Of a DNA stretch of 64,000 nucleotides, positions 30,178 to 38,773 are shown in pieces. Origin of the DNA: Candidatus Hadarchaeales archaeon (GTDB lineage: Archaea > Hadarchaeota > Hadarchaeia > Hadarchaeales > WYZ-LMO6); contig JAVYML010000001.1 of the NCBI GenBank assembly GCA_038736355.1, positions 116,908-180,907 of the forward strand, given 5' to 3'. The notes under the pieces were generated by a model. The model worked only from the letters and a program-made list of their open reading frames with translations, was not told where the DNA came from and did no database searches. Both the position numbers and the translations under genes were made by a program. Every line of letters begins with the position of its first letter. Position 1 is the first letter of the stretch.

Positions 30178-30921
30178 TCAGCCATAGATGGTTTCCGGTC
30201 CCATCCTCTCCCTTGCCTTCATGGTCCTGTAGGCATTGGCCATTTCCTCCAATCTCTTCTCCATCTCCTTCCCCTGCTCCCTCAGGGAAGAAACGTCCAC
30301 CTTCAGACCGAAGGCCTCGCTGAGGGCTTCCAGCAACACGGCCGCCCCCTCGGCATCGGGAAGGAAGAGGATGGCGGGGGTGAGGAGGGCGATGCCCGTG
30401 ATCTTGCGGTTGAGGCATTCGTTCAGGATGGCTCCCGCTATCCCCGCTATCACCCCTTGCGAAGCCATCTTCACCCCCTTCCCCTCCAGGGCCTTGCATC
30501 TCTCCTCCTCCGCCACGCAGAGCTTGGGTCTCTCGACGGGCAAACCCTCCACGGGCAAACCCTCCAGCACCACCACTTCCCCAACCCCTTTTCCCTCCGC
30601 CCACTCCAGGAGGGTGGAGGCGATCGGATAGAAACCCTCCGGAGGAATGGGTATTTCCGTGAAGGAGGCGAGGAGCCTTCCATCCTTGGTGGAATAAATC
30701 CTGAAGGGATGGTGGAGCTTTCCCTCCAAGAAAACGGCCACGGGGGGGAGGTACTTGGAGCGGAGGTGGGCAATTTCCTCCATCTTCAACTCTTTGACGA
30801 GATGGGAAACCGCGATGGAACCCACCAAGCCGGGACCTATGAACCCCAAAACCAATAGGGGATGGTTGGGTTCAACCTTTTTGGTCTCCACGATTTCCGC
30901 TTCAGGAAGTTCAGGCATCAT
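30178..30921 (-). CDS. PAC2-family protein (proteasome assembly chaperone-like)
   Basis: 247 residues from the ATG pair at 30921; the open frame continues upstream through the tRNA gene, which is not coding. Segments PLLVLGFIGPGLVGSIAVSH, the LLASFTEIPIPPEGFYPIAS region and MASQGVIAGIAGAILNECL are typical of the archaeal PAC2/DUF75 family, related to eukaryotic proteasome assembly chaperone 2. A C-terminal coiled coil (SLREQGKEMEKRLEEMAN) is also usual. Its substrate in archaea is not established. Confidence 0.85.
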   Translation of the reverse strand: MMPELPEAEIVETKKVEPNHPLLVLGFIGPGLVGSIAVSHLVKELKMEEIAHLRSKYLPPVAVFLEGKLHHPFRIYSTKDGRLLASFTEIPIPPEGFYPIASTLLEWAEGKGVGEVVVLEGLPVEGLPVERPKLCVAEEERCKALEGKGVKMASQGVIAGIAGAILNECLNRKITGIALLTPAILFLPDAEGAAVLLEALSEAFGLKVDVSSLREQGKEMEKRLEEMANAYRTMKARERMGPETIYG

Positions 30922-30968
30922 CCTATTTCCCCCTCCCTCCTTTAAAAAACCCCTGAACCATTCTTTAA

Positions 30969-31059
30969 GGGGTCGTGGGGTAGCCTGGTCTATCCTGCCG
31001 GCTTCGGGACTCGGGCGGAAAAGCCGGTGACCTGGGTTCAAATCCCGGCGACCCCACCA
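30969..31059 (+). tRNA. tRNA-Pro (CGG) with 13-base intron
   Basis: The acceptor stem pairs GGGGTCG (30969-30975) with CGACCCC (31049-31055), discriminator A at 31056, and CCA is encoded at 31057-31059. The T arm reads CTGGG-TTCAAAT-CCCGG. The anticodon stem CCGGC/GCCGG encloses TTCGGG, then a 13-base insertion and A, giving anticodon CGG with G37. The insertion sits after position 37, the standard archaeal intron site removed by the splicing endonuclease. Without the intron the gene has 75 bases plus CCA. TGG and GGG proline tRNAs must lie elsewhere. Confidence 0.88.
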
Positions 31060-31061
31060 TT

Positions 31062-31793
31062 TCAGAGTTCTGGAATCACTCCTTCTTCCAGGGCAGCCTG
31101 GAAGGTGGCGTTCGCCGCTTCCACGTACTGGTCGAGAGGCATGAGTTCCCTCTCCACCTTCCTCTGCAGCTCCTCCGGGATCTTCCCTTCCCTCACCAGC
31201 CTCCTTCCCGCCTCCCTACATGCCTCGAAGAGGTCATCCAGCGGGAGACCGAGCTTCAGGAGGAGCCTCAACCCTCCCCCGTGTGGACGTAGCAAAGCCC
31301 CCGCGAACTCCCTCCCCGCATTCCTACACATGGCCTTCACATGTTCCAGCGCTGGATGGAAGTTGTCCTTTTCCCAGAAGCCACAGGTGGCCACCATCAC
31401 CACCTTCCCCCCTTTCACCCCTTCCCTGAGGGGATGTCTGCAGTGTCCTTCCCTGAGCTCGAAGAAGGGTTTGAGGAGGGGGAGGAGGCGATCCACCATG
31501 GTCTTGAGGGGGCCCGGCATGCCGTCCACGTAGATGGGAAAGGCGAAGACCCAGACTTCGGCTTCCGCCAGCTTGGGATAGAGGAAGGTCATGTCGTCCT
31601 CGTGCACGCATCTCCCAGGTGTTTTCGTCCAACAGGTGAACCTTCCATTGCAAGGTTTGATCTTCAGCCTGTTCACGTAGAAGAGCTCCACTTCCGCCCC
31701 TTCTTCCCTCATTCCCTCCAAGAAAGGTTTGAGGAGGAGATCGGTGTTCCCCTGCTCTCCCCTGGGGCTCCCGTTGAAGGCCAGCGCTTTCAT
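31062..31793 (-). CDS. NADPH-dependent FMN reductase / iron-sulfur flavoprotein family
   Basis: 243 residues. The N-terminus MKALAFNGSPRGEQGNTDLL is the flavodoxin-like FMN-phosphate loop (NGSPR-x-x-GNT). PCNGRFTCWTKTPGRC contains cysteines arranged as in archaeal iron-sulfur flavoproteins, though spacing for a full cluster is not clear. FAFPIYVDGMPGPLKTMVDR is the second flavin contact. Probably an electron-transfer flavoprotein or quinone/oxidant reductase in the cytoplasm. Its end lies two bases past the convergent tRNA. Confidence 0.82.
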   Translation of the reverse strand: MKALAFNGSPRGEQGNTDLLLKPFLEGMREEGAEVELFYVNRLKIKPCNGRFTCWTKTPGRCVHEDDMTFLYPKLAEAEVWVFAFPIYVDGMPGPLKTMVDRLLPLLKPFFELREGHCRHPLREGVKGGKVVMVATCGFWEKDNFHPALEHVKAMCRNAGREFAGALLRPHGGGLRLLLKLGLPLDDLFEACREAGRRLVREGKIPEELQRKVERELMPLDQYVEAANATFQAALEEGVIPEL

Positions 31794-31838
31794 CCTCCTC
31801 CCTCACCCACGGAGATTAAAGGGTCATCGGTCGTGGAA

Positions 31839-33338
31839 CTACTTCCTTTTTCCCACCAACCTCGAGAGGTCGTCGCTGGTGAGGATTCCCGTGACCTCCC
31901 CGCGCTCGTTCACCACGGGCACGCCCGAAATCCCGTGGATTTCCAGCGATCTGGCCACCGAATCCACTGGCTCTTCCTCCCTGGCCGTGATCACCCTCGT
32001 GGTCATGATCTCCGAGACCTTCACCTTCCCCGTACCCACGGAGGTGGCGATGTCCCAGGAGGTGATGATGCCCACCAGCTTTCGATGCTCGTCCACCACC
32101 GGGAGGTGGTCGAAGCCCTTCTCCGCCAGGATCCTGGCGGCTTCCGTTATGGGACAATCCGGTCCCACCGTCACCACCCCTTTGGTCATCACCTCCTTCA
32201 CTAGGGGTACGGGTGTTTTTTCCCTCATGGGTTTGAAGACCCTGTCCGTGGGCAGTTTTTCCACGGGTTCGGAGAGGAAAAACTCTCCCTTCTCTATCCA
32301 GCGCTTGAGGACTTCGGCTATCTCCCTCGCCATCCTAAAACTGCTCAGGGGACTGACCGGCACCTCCTTCTTCCCTATCTCTATCTTTCCGGACCTGAGC
32401 TCTGCATAGGTCACCTCCTTCACCACCGGCCTCTCCCTCCTGGGAACACCGTAGTCCAGCACCTGCGTCTTCAGCTGGGTCTCATCCATGCCTGCCGTTC
32501 TCGCCACCTCTTCATCCAAGATGGGGATAGGTATTCCCAATCCCACGTAGAGGGAAGTTCCGTACCTGTAGATGGTACATCCCCTGAGGTACCTAGGACT
32601 CATGCGCTTGAGGTCCCCTACAACCGCTATGGTACCCAGACCCTTCGCGGGGAAATGCTGGGTTCCCTCCCAAGCTATATAGCCTTGGGCCCCTCCCAAG
32701 AAAATCCTAGTACCTATACCTATGGTCCTGTAGGCTGGGTCCCTCCCGAGGGGCCCCAGCACCCCCGCCCCAGAGAAGGTCACATTACCGTAATTGGGGA
32801 GGAGGGTTCCCATGTAGGTATAGAGTGTTTCCTCGCGCGAGTTAGTTGCCGCGTTGTACCTCTGGTAGGCAGTGCGGGGACAATAGAGTACGGCCTGGTT
32901 GAGGTCGTGGATGGTGATGGTGGTCTCCACCTCTCTCCTAGGATAACAATCCGTGCCGTAACCCCTCCCCCTGAGTTCCACCTCCTTTCCGCTGACCAAA
33001 TCCTCTATGACGTGTCCTCCACCGTACTCCATTCCCCTCGTTCTGGAAAGGGAGGTGGCCCCCAGATAAACGTCCACGGCCGCCAATCCCGCATAGGCCG
33101 GAACCTCGTTGAGATAGACCTCACCTCCCCCGAACTTGATGGGGGGATCGGCATGCCCGAAGTTGAGGAAAACCCCCGAACTGCACATCGCTCCGAAAGT
33201 ACCCGTCGTGACCACGTCCACCTCCCTGGCCGCGACGGCTTCCCCCTTTTCCCTCACTATCTCCACCATCTCCTCGGCCGTTACGACCACCGCTTCCCCT
33301 CGACGGATTTTCTCGTTTATTTCCGCTATGGTCTTCAG
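31839..33338 (-). CDS. DUF39 plus two CBS domains: homocysteine-forming sulfurtransferase
   Basis: About 500 residues. The N-terminal DUF39 region carries conserved cysteines (GAMCSSGVFLNFGH and RGCTIYRYGTSLYVG); the C-terminus has two CBS domains (VKEVMTKGVVTVGPDCPITE and VSEIMTTRVITAREEEPVDS). The family, studied in methanogens, converts aspartate semialdehyde and a sulfur source to homocysteine. Conserved homology begins at KTIAEINEKIRRGEA, yet there is no ATG, GTG or TTG in frame between the TATA box (33369-33377) and this segment. CTG at 33338 is placed where a leaderless start would fall. Otherwise GTG at 33290 would remove conserved residues, or an indel hides the true start. Confidence 0.87.
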   Translation of the reverse strand: MKTIAEINEKIRRGEAVVVTAEEMVEIVREKGEAVAAREVDVVTTGTFGAMCSSGVFLNFGHADPPIKFGGGEVYLNEVPAYAGLAAVDVYLGATSLSRTRGMEYGGGHVIEDLVSGKEVELRGRGYGTDCYPRREVETTITIHDLNQAVLYCPRTAYQRYNAATNSREETLYTYMGTLLPNYGNVTFSGAGVLGPLGRDPAYRTIGIGTRIFLGGAQGYIAWEGTQHFPAKGLGTIAVVGDLKRMSPRYLRGCTIYRYGTSLYVGLGIPIPILDEEVARTAGMDETQLKTQVLDYGVPRRERPVVKEVTYAELRSGKIEIGKKEVPVSPLSSFRMAREIAEVLKRWIEKGEFFLSEPVEKLPTDRVFKPMREKTPVPLVKEVMTKGVVTVGPDCPITEAARILAEKGFDHLPVVDEHRKLVGIITSWDIATSVGTGKVKVSEIMTTRVITAREEEPVDSVARSLEIHGISGVPVVNERGEVTGILTSDDLSRLVGKRK

Positions 33339-33366
33339 AAAACCACCGAGTGGTTTCGTAAAACTC

Positions 33367-33378
33367 CTAATATATACC
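33367..33378 (-). promoter_or_regulatory. TATA box for DUF39 gene
   Basis: GGTATATATTAG on the minus strand with an A/G-rich BRE-like AGGAAA just upstream. It predicts a transcript start near 33346-33349, shortly before the proposed CTG start. Confidence 0.6.
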
Positions 33379-33453
33379 TTTCCTAGAAAAAATAACTCTG
33401 GGTTATAAGAGGGAATTCTTTTCGAAAACTTTAAGGGAAAAAACCGAAGGGGA

Positions 33454-34389
33454 GTGGTGGAAGTCCAAGAACTCGGCGAAAGGATAGAGGGTCTGAAAAG
33501 GGAGAAGAAGGCCGTGATTCTGGCCCACAACTACCAAAGACCGGAAGTGCAAAGGATAGCCGACTTCGTGGGTGATTCGCTGGAACTCGCGAGGGCCTCC
33601 GCGAAGATAGAGGCCAAGCTGGTGGTTTTCGCGGGGGTGGATTTCATGGCGGAAATGGCCGCCATGCTCAATCCGGAGAAGAAAGTGGTGATTCCCGATC
33701 CGAAGGCCAGATGTCCCATGGCCTCCCAGCTCCCCCCACAACTCGTGAGGGAAGCCAGGAAAGAACATCCCGAGGCGGCTGTGGTCCTTTACGTCAACTC
33801 CCTTGCCGAAGCCAAGGCGGAGGCCGATGTGGTCTGTACTTCCGCCAACGCTCCCCAAATCGTGAACGCCCTGGAAGAGGACGAGGTGCTCTTCGGGCCC
33901 GATCGTAACCTCGCTTGGTTCGTACAGCAACGCACCTCCAAGAAAATCCTCCCCCTACCCGAGGACGGACACTGCTACGTGCACAGGATGTTCTCCCCAG
34001 AAGACATCCTCCTGCTGAAGGAACGCTATCCCGATGCGGAGGTTCTGGTGCATCCAGAGTGCGATCCCGACGTCCAAAGGCTTGCCACCCACATCTGCAG
34101 CACGAGCCAGATGTTGAGAAGGGCCAAGGCTTCCCAGGCGAGGAGGTTCATCATAGCTACGGAAGTGGGCATGCTGGAAAGACTGAGGAAGGAGAACCCT
34201 GGAAAGGAATTCATACCCGCGCTGGATTCGGCCCTCTGCCTCCAGATGAAGAAGAACACTCTGGAAAAGGTTTACCTCTCCCTTCGAGACGAGAGACATG
34301 TGGTGAGGGTACCGGAAGAAATTGCAGCCAGGGCGAGAAGGGCCATAGAACGTATGCTGGAGATTTCGGGGAGGGCTGCCCACGACTGA
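33454..34389 (+). CDS. nadA: Quinolinate synthase
   Basis: 311 residues from GTG. NadA condenses iminoaspartate with dihydroxyacetone phosphate to quinolinate for NAD synthesis, using a 4Fe-4S cluster. The three cluster cysteines are visible in RCPMAS, DVVCTSANA and SALCLQMKKNTLE. Substrate motifs HNYQRPEVQ, GDSLELA, NSLAEAKAEAD and HPECDP are intact. It is divergent from the DUF39 gene and followed within 16 bases by fdhD. No nadB is present in the window. Confidence 0.95.
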   Translation: MVEVQELGERIEGLKREKKAVILAHNYQRPEVQRIADFVGDSLELARASAKIEAKLVVFAGVDFMAEMAAMLNPEKKVVIPDPKARCPMASQLPPQLVREARKEHPEAAVVLYVNSLAEAKAEADVVCTSANAPQIVNALEEDEVLFGPDRNLAWFVQQRTSKKILPLPEDGHCYVHRMFSPEDILLLKERYPDAEVLVHPECDPDVQRLATHICSTSQMLRRAKASQARRFIIATEVGMLERLRKENPGKEFIPALDSALCLQMKKNTLEKVYLSLRDERHVVRVPEEIAARARRAIERMLEISGRAAHD

Positions 34390-34405
34390 TCTCTTCAGGA
34401 AGAAG

Positions 34406-35095
34406 GTGTTGAAGATCGACCTCTCGAAGGGGGAAAGGAAGGAAGTGGAGGAGGAGGTGGCAGAGGACAGACCCATCCGTCTCTTCCTGAACGGTAAACC
34501 CCTCCTCACCCTTTACGCCACACCCTCCCATCTGAGGGAACTCGCCCTGGGATACCTCTTGGGGGAGGGATTCCTGCGGGGAAGGGAGGAGGTGGAGGGG
34601 GTGTGGGAGGAGGGAACGGAAGTTCACGTGAGGCTAAAAGCCCTCCATCCCCCGGATCCGAACCTTCTAGGGGTCAGGCGAAAGGAAAAACGCTTTAAGG
34701 CCTCCATCGTCTCCAAGGCCATGGCCCTCCTACACTCCTCAACGGAGCTCTTCAGGAAGACGGGGGGAACCCATGCAGCCGCCCTCTTCACGGAAGAGGG
34801 AAGGATGGAGGTCTGCATGGAGGATGTGGGAAGATACAACGCGGTGGATAAGGTGCTGGGATGGGGGATGGAGAGGGGTGTAGATTTCGGCGGATGCTTT
34901 TTGGGCTTCACCGGAAGGGTACAGGAGGGGGTGGTGGCGAAGTGTTTGAGGGCGGGCCTTCCCTTGCTCGCTTCCCTTTCCGCTCCCCTAGCTTCCGGAA
35001 TAAGGCTGGCCGAGGAAGGGGGATTGACCCTGGTGGGCTTCGCCAGGGGATCCCGTCTCAACGTTTACACCCATCCCGAACGTCTAGAGCTTTAG
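34406..35095 (+). CDS. fdhD: FdhD-family sulfurtransferase
   Basis: 229 residues from GTG. FdhD moves sulfur from a cysteine desulfurase to the Mo/W cofactor of formate dehydrogenases. Recognised by TLYATPSHLRELALGYLLGE (approximately), KTGGTHAAAL, EDVGRYNAVDKVLG and the final SAPLASGIRLAEEGGLTL segment. The bacterial CxxC that carries the persulfide lies between the two halves; in this protein the matching loop (NLLGVRRKEKRFKASIVSK) has no cysteine. Cysteines occur elsewhere (MEVCMEDV, FGGCFLG, AKCLRAG). So the transfer mechanism may differ. A cysteine desulfurase gene lies 1.1 kb downstream. Confidence 0.9.
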   Translation: MLKIDLSKGERKEVEEEVAEDRPIRLFLNGKPLLTLYATPSHLRELALGYLLGEGFLRGREEVEGVWEEGTEVHVRLKALHPPDPNLLGVRRKEKRFKASIVSKAMALLHSSTELFRKTGGTHAAALFTEEGRMEVCMEDVGRYNAVDKVLGWGMERGVDFGGCFLGFTGRVQEGVVAKCLRAGLPLLASLSAPLASGIRLAEEGGLTLVGFARGSRLNVYTHPERLEL

Positions 35096-36163
35096 GAGGG
35101 CATCAAGACCGCAGGCCCTGCAACGTGCGCATCCGCTCTTGATATGGGCTGAGAGGGCCCCAGCCCTCCTGTACTCTCCCTCCACTTCCGAAAGGAGCTT
35201 TTCCAGTGTGGAAGGTTTGGGAGGAGAGACCTCCCCCAAGGGAGTCCCGGGAGTAGGCCTGAAGGGGACGGGTCTGGGAAAAACCCCCATCTCCAACATG
35301 GCCCTCACCCCCTCCACCAGGCTCATGTGGGACTCACCCAATCCTATCAGGAGGAAGGAATTGACCTGCCATTTCCCAAAGATCTCCACCGCTTCCCTCC
35401 ACCTCCTGAAATATTGTTCCCTTGGAACCTCCGCCTTTCCCGGGCAGACCCTCCTCCTCACCCTTTCATCGTAGAACTCGAGATGCATTCCCACCGTGTC
35501 CACCCCAGCTTCCTTCAGCTCCTCCAGGCTCTCCGGATCCTCTGGGGGCTCCAAATGGACTTCCGTGGGAAGATCCACCTTTTCCCTGATCTTCCTCACG
35601 GTTTCCGCTAGAACCCTAGCCCCCCTATCGGGGGTTGCCAACGTCCCCGTGGTGATCAAAAGATGCTTGACCAAACCTTCCTCTAGGGCGGCCTTGGCCA
35701 CCTCCACCAGCTGCTCAGGAGTTTTCCTTATGAGGGGGTCCTTCTCTCCGTAAACTTGAATGGCGCAGAACTTGCACGCCTTTCCCTGTGCCCACCTCCA
35801 ACAGGAGGAGAGGAGGGTGGTGGCCAGACAATCCCTCCCGTGGAGCTTGGCCACCCTATGCATGGGAATGCCATCGGAGGTCTTCTTGCGATAGAACTTG
35901 GGGAGGGGAAGCAGGGAAACCTGTACCAGCCGCTCCTCCCCCCTCCAAATCCATCCTTCCCTGAGCTCGAAGGGTGAGCGGGAAACGAAGTTCCCCCTGA
36001 GGGGAACGTTGAGGACCACCCCATCTGGAAAGATCATGCACCTACCTCCAGAGGGACCCGCCCCTCCCTTCCTCCCCCTGTAGATGCCCCTGCTCCTAGC
36101 ACCCAAGGAAAGGAGGGAGAGCTCCAGCTTCCTCAGCTCCATCCTTTTCCCTTTTTCCTCCAA
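35084..36163 (-). CDS. Radical SAM protein, MSMEG_0568-like family
   Basis: 359 residues; ATG at 36142 is an alternative start. Motifs of this family are clear: GGAGPSGGRCMIF, KLHGRDCLATTLLSSC, then the SAM cluster in CWRWAQGKACKFCAIQ, KTPEQLVEVAKAALEEG, LLITTGTLATPDRGARVLAE and a C-terminal GCARCRACG that may bind a second metal site. In bacteria the relatives sit in nitrilase-linked clusters; the archaeal reaction is unknown. It overlaps the end of fdhD by 12 bases in convergent orientation and is divergent from the cysteine desulfurase. Confidence 0.85.
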   Translation of the reverse strand: MEEKGKRMELRKLELSLLSLGARSRGIYRGRKGGAGPSGGRCMIFPDGVVLNVPLRGNFVSRSPFELREGWIWRGEERLVQVSLLPLPKFYRKKTSDGIPMHRVAKLHGRDCLATTLLSSCWRWAQGKACKFCAIQVYGEKDPLIRKTPEQLVEVAKAALEEGLVKHLLITTGTLATPDRGARVLAETVRKIREKVDLPTEVHLEPPEDPESLEELKEAGVDTVGMHLEFYDERVRRRVCPGKAEVPREQYFRRWREAVEIFGKWQVNSFLLIGLGESHMSLVEGVRAMLEMGVFPRPVPFRPTPGTPLGEVSPPKPSTLEKLLSEVEGEYRRAGALSAHIKSGCARCRACGLDALLKL

Positions 36164-36201
36164 CTTTACGGCTTTTACGATGGCCGGAGGGAAAGGAAGA
36201 G

Positions 36202-37392
36202 ATGAAGGTGGAGGAAATAAGGGAGGACTTTCCCATCCTGGCCTCGGGTATCATTTACCTCGACAATGCCTCCACGAGTCTCACCCCGGAACCCGTTCTC
36301 AGGAAAATGCTGGAATTCTACCGGGAATACCGGGCGAACGTGGGAAGGGGGATACACAGGCTCTCAAGGAGGGCAGGCGAGGAGCTTTCGGAAGCCAGGG
36401 AGAAAGTGCGCAAGTTCATTGGAGCGAGATCGGAGGGGGAAATCATCTTCACGAAAAATACCACGGAGGGCATCAACCTGGTGGCGAGGGGGCTGGGGTG
36501 GGAAAGGGGGGACAGGGTAGTAACCACCCTCCTCGAGCACCATTCCAACTTCCTTCCCTGGCTCAGGCTGAGGGAACGCGGGGTGGAGGTGAGGGTGGTA
36601 AGGCCCGATCGGGAAGGTGTGCTGAGACCGGAGGTGTTCGAGGGGGAAGTGGAGGGAGCCAAGCTGGTGACCCTGACCCACGTTTCCAACGTTTTGGGAA
36701 GCGTCAACCCCGTGGAGGAAATAACGAGGCTTGCCCACGAGCATGGAGCCAGGGTGCTGGTGGATGCCGCCCAGTCCGCACCCCATCTTCCCCTCCAAGT
36801 GGAGAAGATGGGATGTGATTATCTGGCCTTCTCGGGGCACAAGATGCTGGGACCCACGGGCATAGGCGTCCTCTACGTGAGGGAGGAGTGTCTGGAGGAA
36901 CTCGAACCCCTTTGCCTGGGAGGAGGAACCGTGGAGGAGGCCTCCTCCAGCGGATATTCCCTCACGGTCTCCCCGGAGAGGTACGAAGCAGGCACCCTCC
37001 CCATAGCCGAGGCCCTAGGACTGGGTGAAGCCATAGAATACCTCGAAAGGGTGGGGTTCGGGGCCCTTGCCTCCCACGAGAGGGAAGTGGTCAGACGCCT
37101 GCAAAAGGGATTGGAGGGGATAGCTGGTGTGGAGGTCTACGGGCCCTCCGATCCCAACCGAAGGGTGGGGATCGTCCCCTTCAACGTGGAGAAAAGGGAT
37201 CCCCACGAGGTTGCCACCCTCCTGGACCGCTCGAACATCATGGTGAGATCCGGCCACCACTGCGCCCTTCCCCTCCACCGGGAGTTCCTACGTCTTCCGG
37301 GCACGGTGAGGGCCTCCGTGTACCTCTACAACACCTTGGAAGAGGTTGAAAGGTTGGTGGGAAGGGTGGAGGAAATCGTGCACGGACCCTAG
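36202..37392 (+). CDS. Cysteine desulfurase (SufS/CsdA type)
   Basis: 396 residues. A PLP-dependent enzyme that takes sulfur from cysteine as an enzyme persulfide. The PLP lysine lies in AFSGHKMLGPTGIG and the persulfide cysteine in RSGHHCALPLH, the short group II loop. YLDNASTSLTPEPVL and TTEGINLVARGL are N-terminal family motifs. With FdhD nearby it could be the sulfur donor for formate dehydrogenase, or it may supply Fe-S assembly; no SufE/SufU gene is seen here. Confidence 0.92.
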   Translation: MKVEEIREDFPILASGIIYLDNASTSLTPEPVLRKMLEFYREYRANVGRGIHRLSRRAGEELSEAREKVRKFIGARSEGEIIFTKNTTEGINLVARGLGWERGDRVVTTLLEHHSNFLPWLRLRERGVEVRVVRPDREGVLRPEVFEGEVEGAKLVTLTHVSNVLGSVNPVEEITRLAHEHGARVLVDAAQSAPHLPLQVEKMGCDYLAFSGHKMLGPTGIGVLYVREECLEELEPLCLGGGTVEEASSSGYSLTVSPERYEAGTLPIAEALGLGEAIEYLERVGFGALASHEREVVRRLQKGLEGIAGVEVYGPSDPNRRVGIVPFNVEKRDPHEVATLLDRSNIMVRSGHHCALPLHREFLRLPGTVRASVYLYNTLEEVERLVGRVEEIVHGP

Positions 37393-38063
37393 CGGGAAAG
37401 CCGGGTCGGTGAAGGGAGGGCTTCGAGCACCTTTCTGAAGGGTCTCAGGAGGAAGAAGAGGGAAAGGAAGGCATAGAAGCAGCCAGCCACCAAATCCTGC
37501 CAGTAGTGCTCACCGAGGTAAAGGGTGGAGAACATCAAAAGGATCCAGCTCACCCCCCAAACGAGGGAGGGGCCCTTCCCGTGTCTCCTGACGAAGAAGA
37601 AGGCCAGGAAACCGTTGGCGGCATGGAGGCTGGGAAAGGCCCCATGGGGAAAGGCGTTGAACCTCTCCGTGAGCCCGAAAAGCTCCTCCCTCACATCCCT
37701 CACCTCGGGTATGGCCAGACGGGGAGGGGAGACGGGAAAGAAAAACCAAGTGAGGAAGCCCAGCAACTGGCAGAAGGCGAAGATCCAGAAGTACTCCTTG
37801 AAGGCTTCCACATCCTCGAAGAAGAGGAGGAAGGCCGCCGTGGCGTAGATCAGAAAGAGGTAGCCGAAGGAATATACGGCCACCCACCACCTGTCGGAAA
37901 GTTCCCCGGAGAGATGCTCCTGTAGGAAGAGCACTTCCCTTCCATCAAAGGCATGGGGGGAGGATGGGGTGGGAAAGACCCTGGGAAGGGCATCGAGGAC
38001 TAGGGTGAGGAAAAGGAAGAGGAGGAAGGGAGGGAGGAGTCCTTTGAACTTCCTCACGATCAT
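37389..38063 (-). CDS. PAP2-superfamily membrane phosphatase
   Basis: 224 residues from the ATG at 38063 that overlaps the DUF166 stop (ATGA). About five to six membrane helices. The catalytic histidines lie in FPHGAFPSLHAANGF and LGEHYWQDLVAGC, as in the PAP2_3/inositol phosphotransferase-like branch. It probably dephosphorylates a lipid or prenyl phosphate or transfers a head group. A longer upstream open frame is antisense-like low complexity inside DUF166. Confidence 0.82.
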   Translation of the reverse strand: MIVRKFKGLLPPFLLFLFLTLVLDALPRVFPTPSSPHAFDGREVLFLQEHLSGELSDRWWVAVYSFGYLFLIYATAAFLLFFEDVEAFKEYFWIFAFCQLLGFLTWFFFPVSPPRLAIPEVRDVREELFGLTERFNAFPHGAFPSLHAANGFLAFFFVRRHGKGPSLVWGVSWILLMFSTLYLGEHYWQDLVAGCFYAFLSLFFLLRPFRKVLEALPSPTRLSR

Positions 38064-38773
38064 CTTTCCCCGCATTTGTATCCACCCAAGAAGAGTCTCT
38101 CCCTCTGGGCGTACCTCTCTTCCATTTCCCTCACGAGGGCCTCGAACTCTTCCTTCCCCACTGCCCCAGTTTCCACCAGGGCCTTGGCGAGCTCCCTGGC
38201 CTGCACCACCTCCGCCAGCTCCCTGTCGCACGTCCTTCCGAAGGCGGGTGCCCTACAGTTCTGCCCCACCCTGAGCCCGAAATACCTGACGGTCTCCGGA
38301 GAAGCCGGTCTTCCCTCCAGGGTGCGGGAGGCCTCGGCCGTGGAACCACAGGGGGATTCCCTGAGGAGCTCCACCTTCACTATCCTTCCGTCCCTAACCT
38401 CCAGCCCGAACTTGGGCCTGCCGAAAAAACGGGAGAATTCATCGAAGGCCCTTACCCCCGTTTTCCCCTCCAGAGAACACATGGTTGGAGGGGCTAGCAC
38501 GTGGGGATTCCTCTCCCTGGCTTGGCGCAGAAAACCCTCTCCGAAGCTCACCGCCAGCAGAGTGGGCACTCCCTTCCCAGCCACCTCGAGGGCCACGTCC
38601 GGATGCCTGACGTAGGAAAGGTAGAGATCGCAGGGGGGAAGTTCGAGTTCCAGTTCATCCACCACCTGTGAGGAAGGGAAATCCACGAGGATCCATTCCA
38701 CCTCGAACTTCCTGCCCACCCTCTCCCTTGCCCTCTCCCCATACTTCCCATCCGAAATTATTCCAACCCTCAC
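38060..38773 (-). CDS. DUF166 family protein
   Basis: 237 residues. Starts MRVGIISDGKYGERA and carries the cysteines typical of DUF166 (PPCDLYLSYVRHPD, PTMCSLEGKTG, ESPCGSTAEASRTLEG, GQNCRAPAFGRTCDRE). The family has been annotated as a possible thymidylate synthase in some methanogens, without firm proof. It overlaps both neighbours by four bases, so GalT-like, DUF166 and PAP2 genes form one operon. Confidence 0.8.
   Translation of the reverse strand: MRVGIISDGKYGERARERVGRKFEVEWILVDFPSSQVVDELELELPPCDLYLSYVRHPDVALEVAGKGVPTLLAVSFGEGFLRQARERNPHVLAPPTMCSLEGKTGVRAFDEFSRFFGRPKFGLEVRDGRIVKVELLRESPCGSTAEASRTLEGRPASPETVRYFGLRVGQNCRAPAFGRTCDRELAEVVQARELAKALVETGAVGKEEFEALVREMEERYAQRERLFLGGYKCGER

Noticed and set aside
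30922..31041. Upstream extension of the PAC2 open frame
   Set aside because: It runs through the tRNA-Pro gene and encodes no conserved residues; the ATG pair at 30921 fits the family start.
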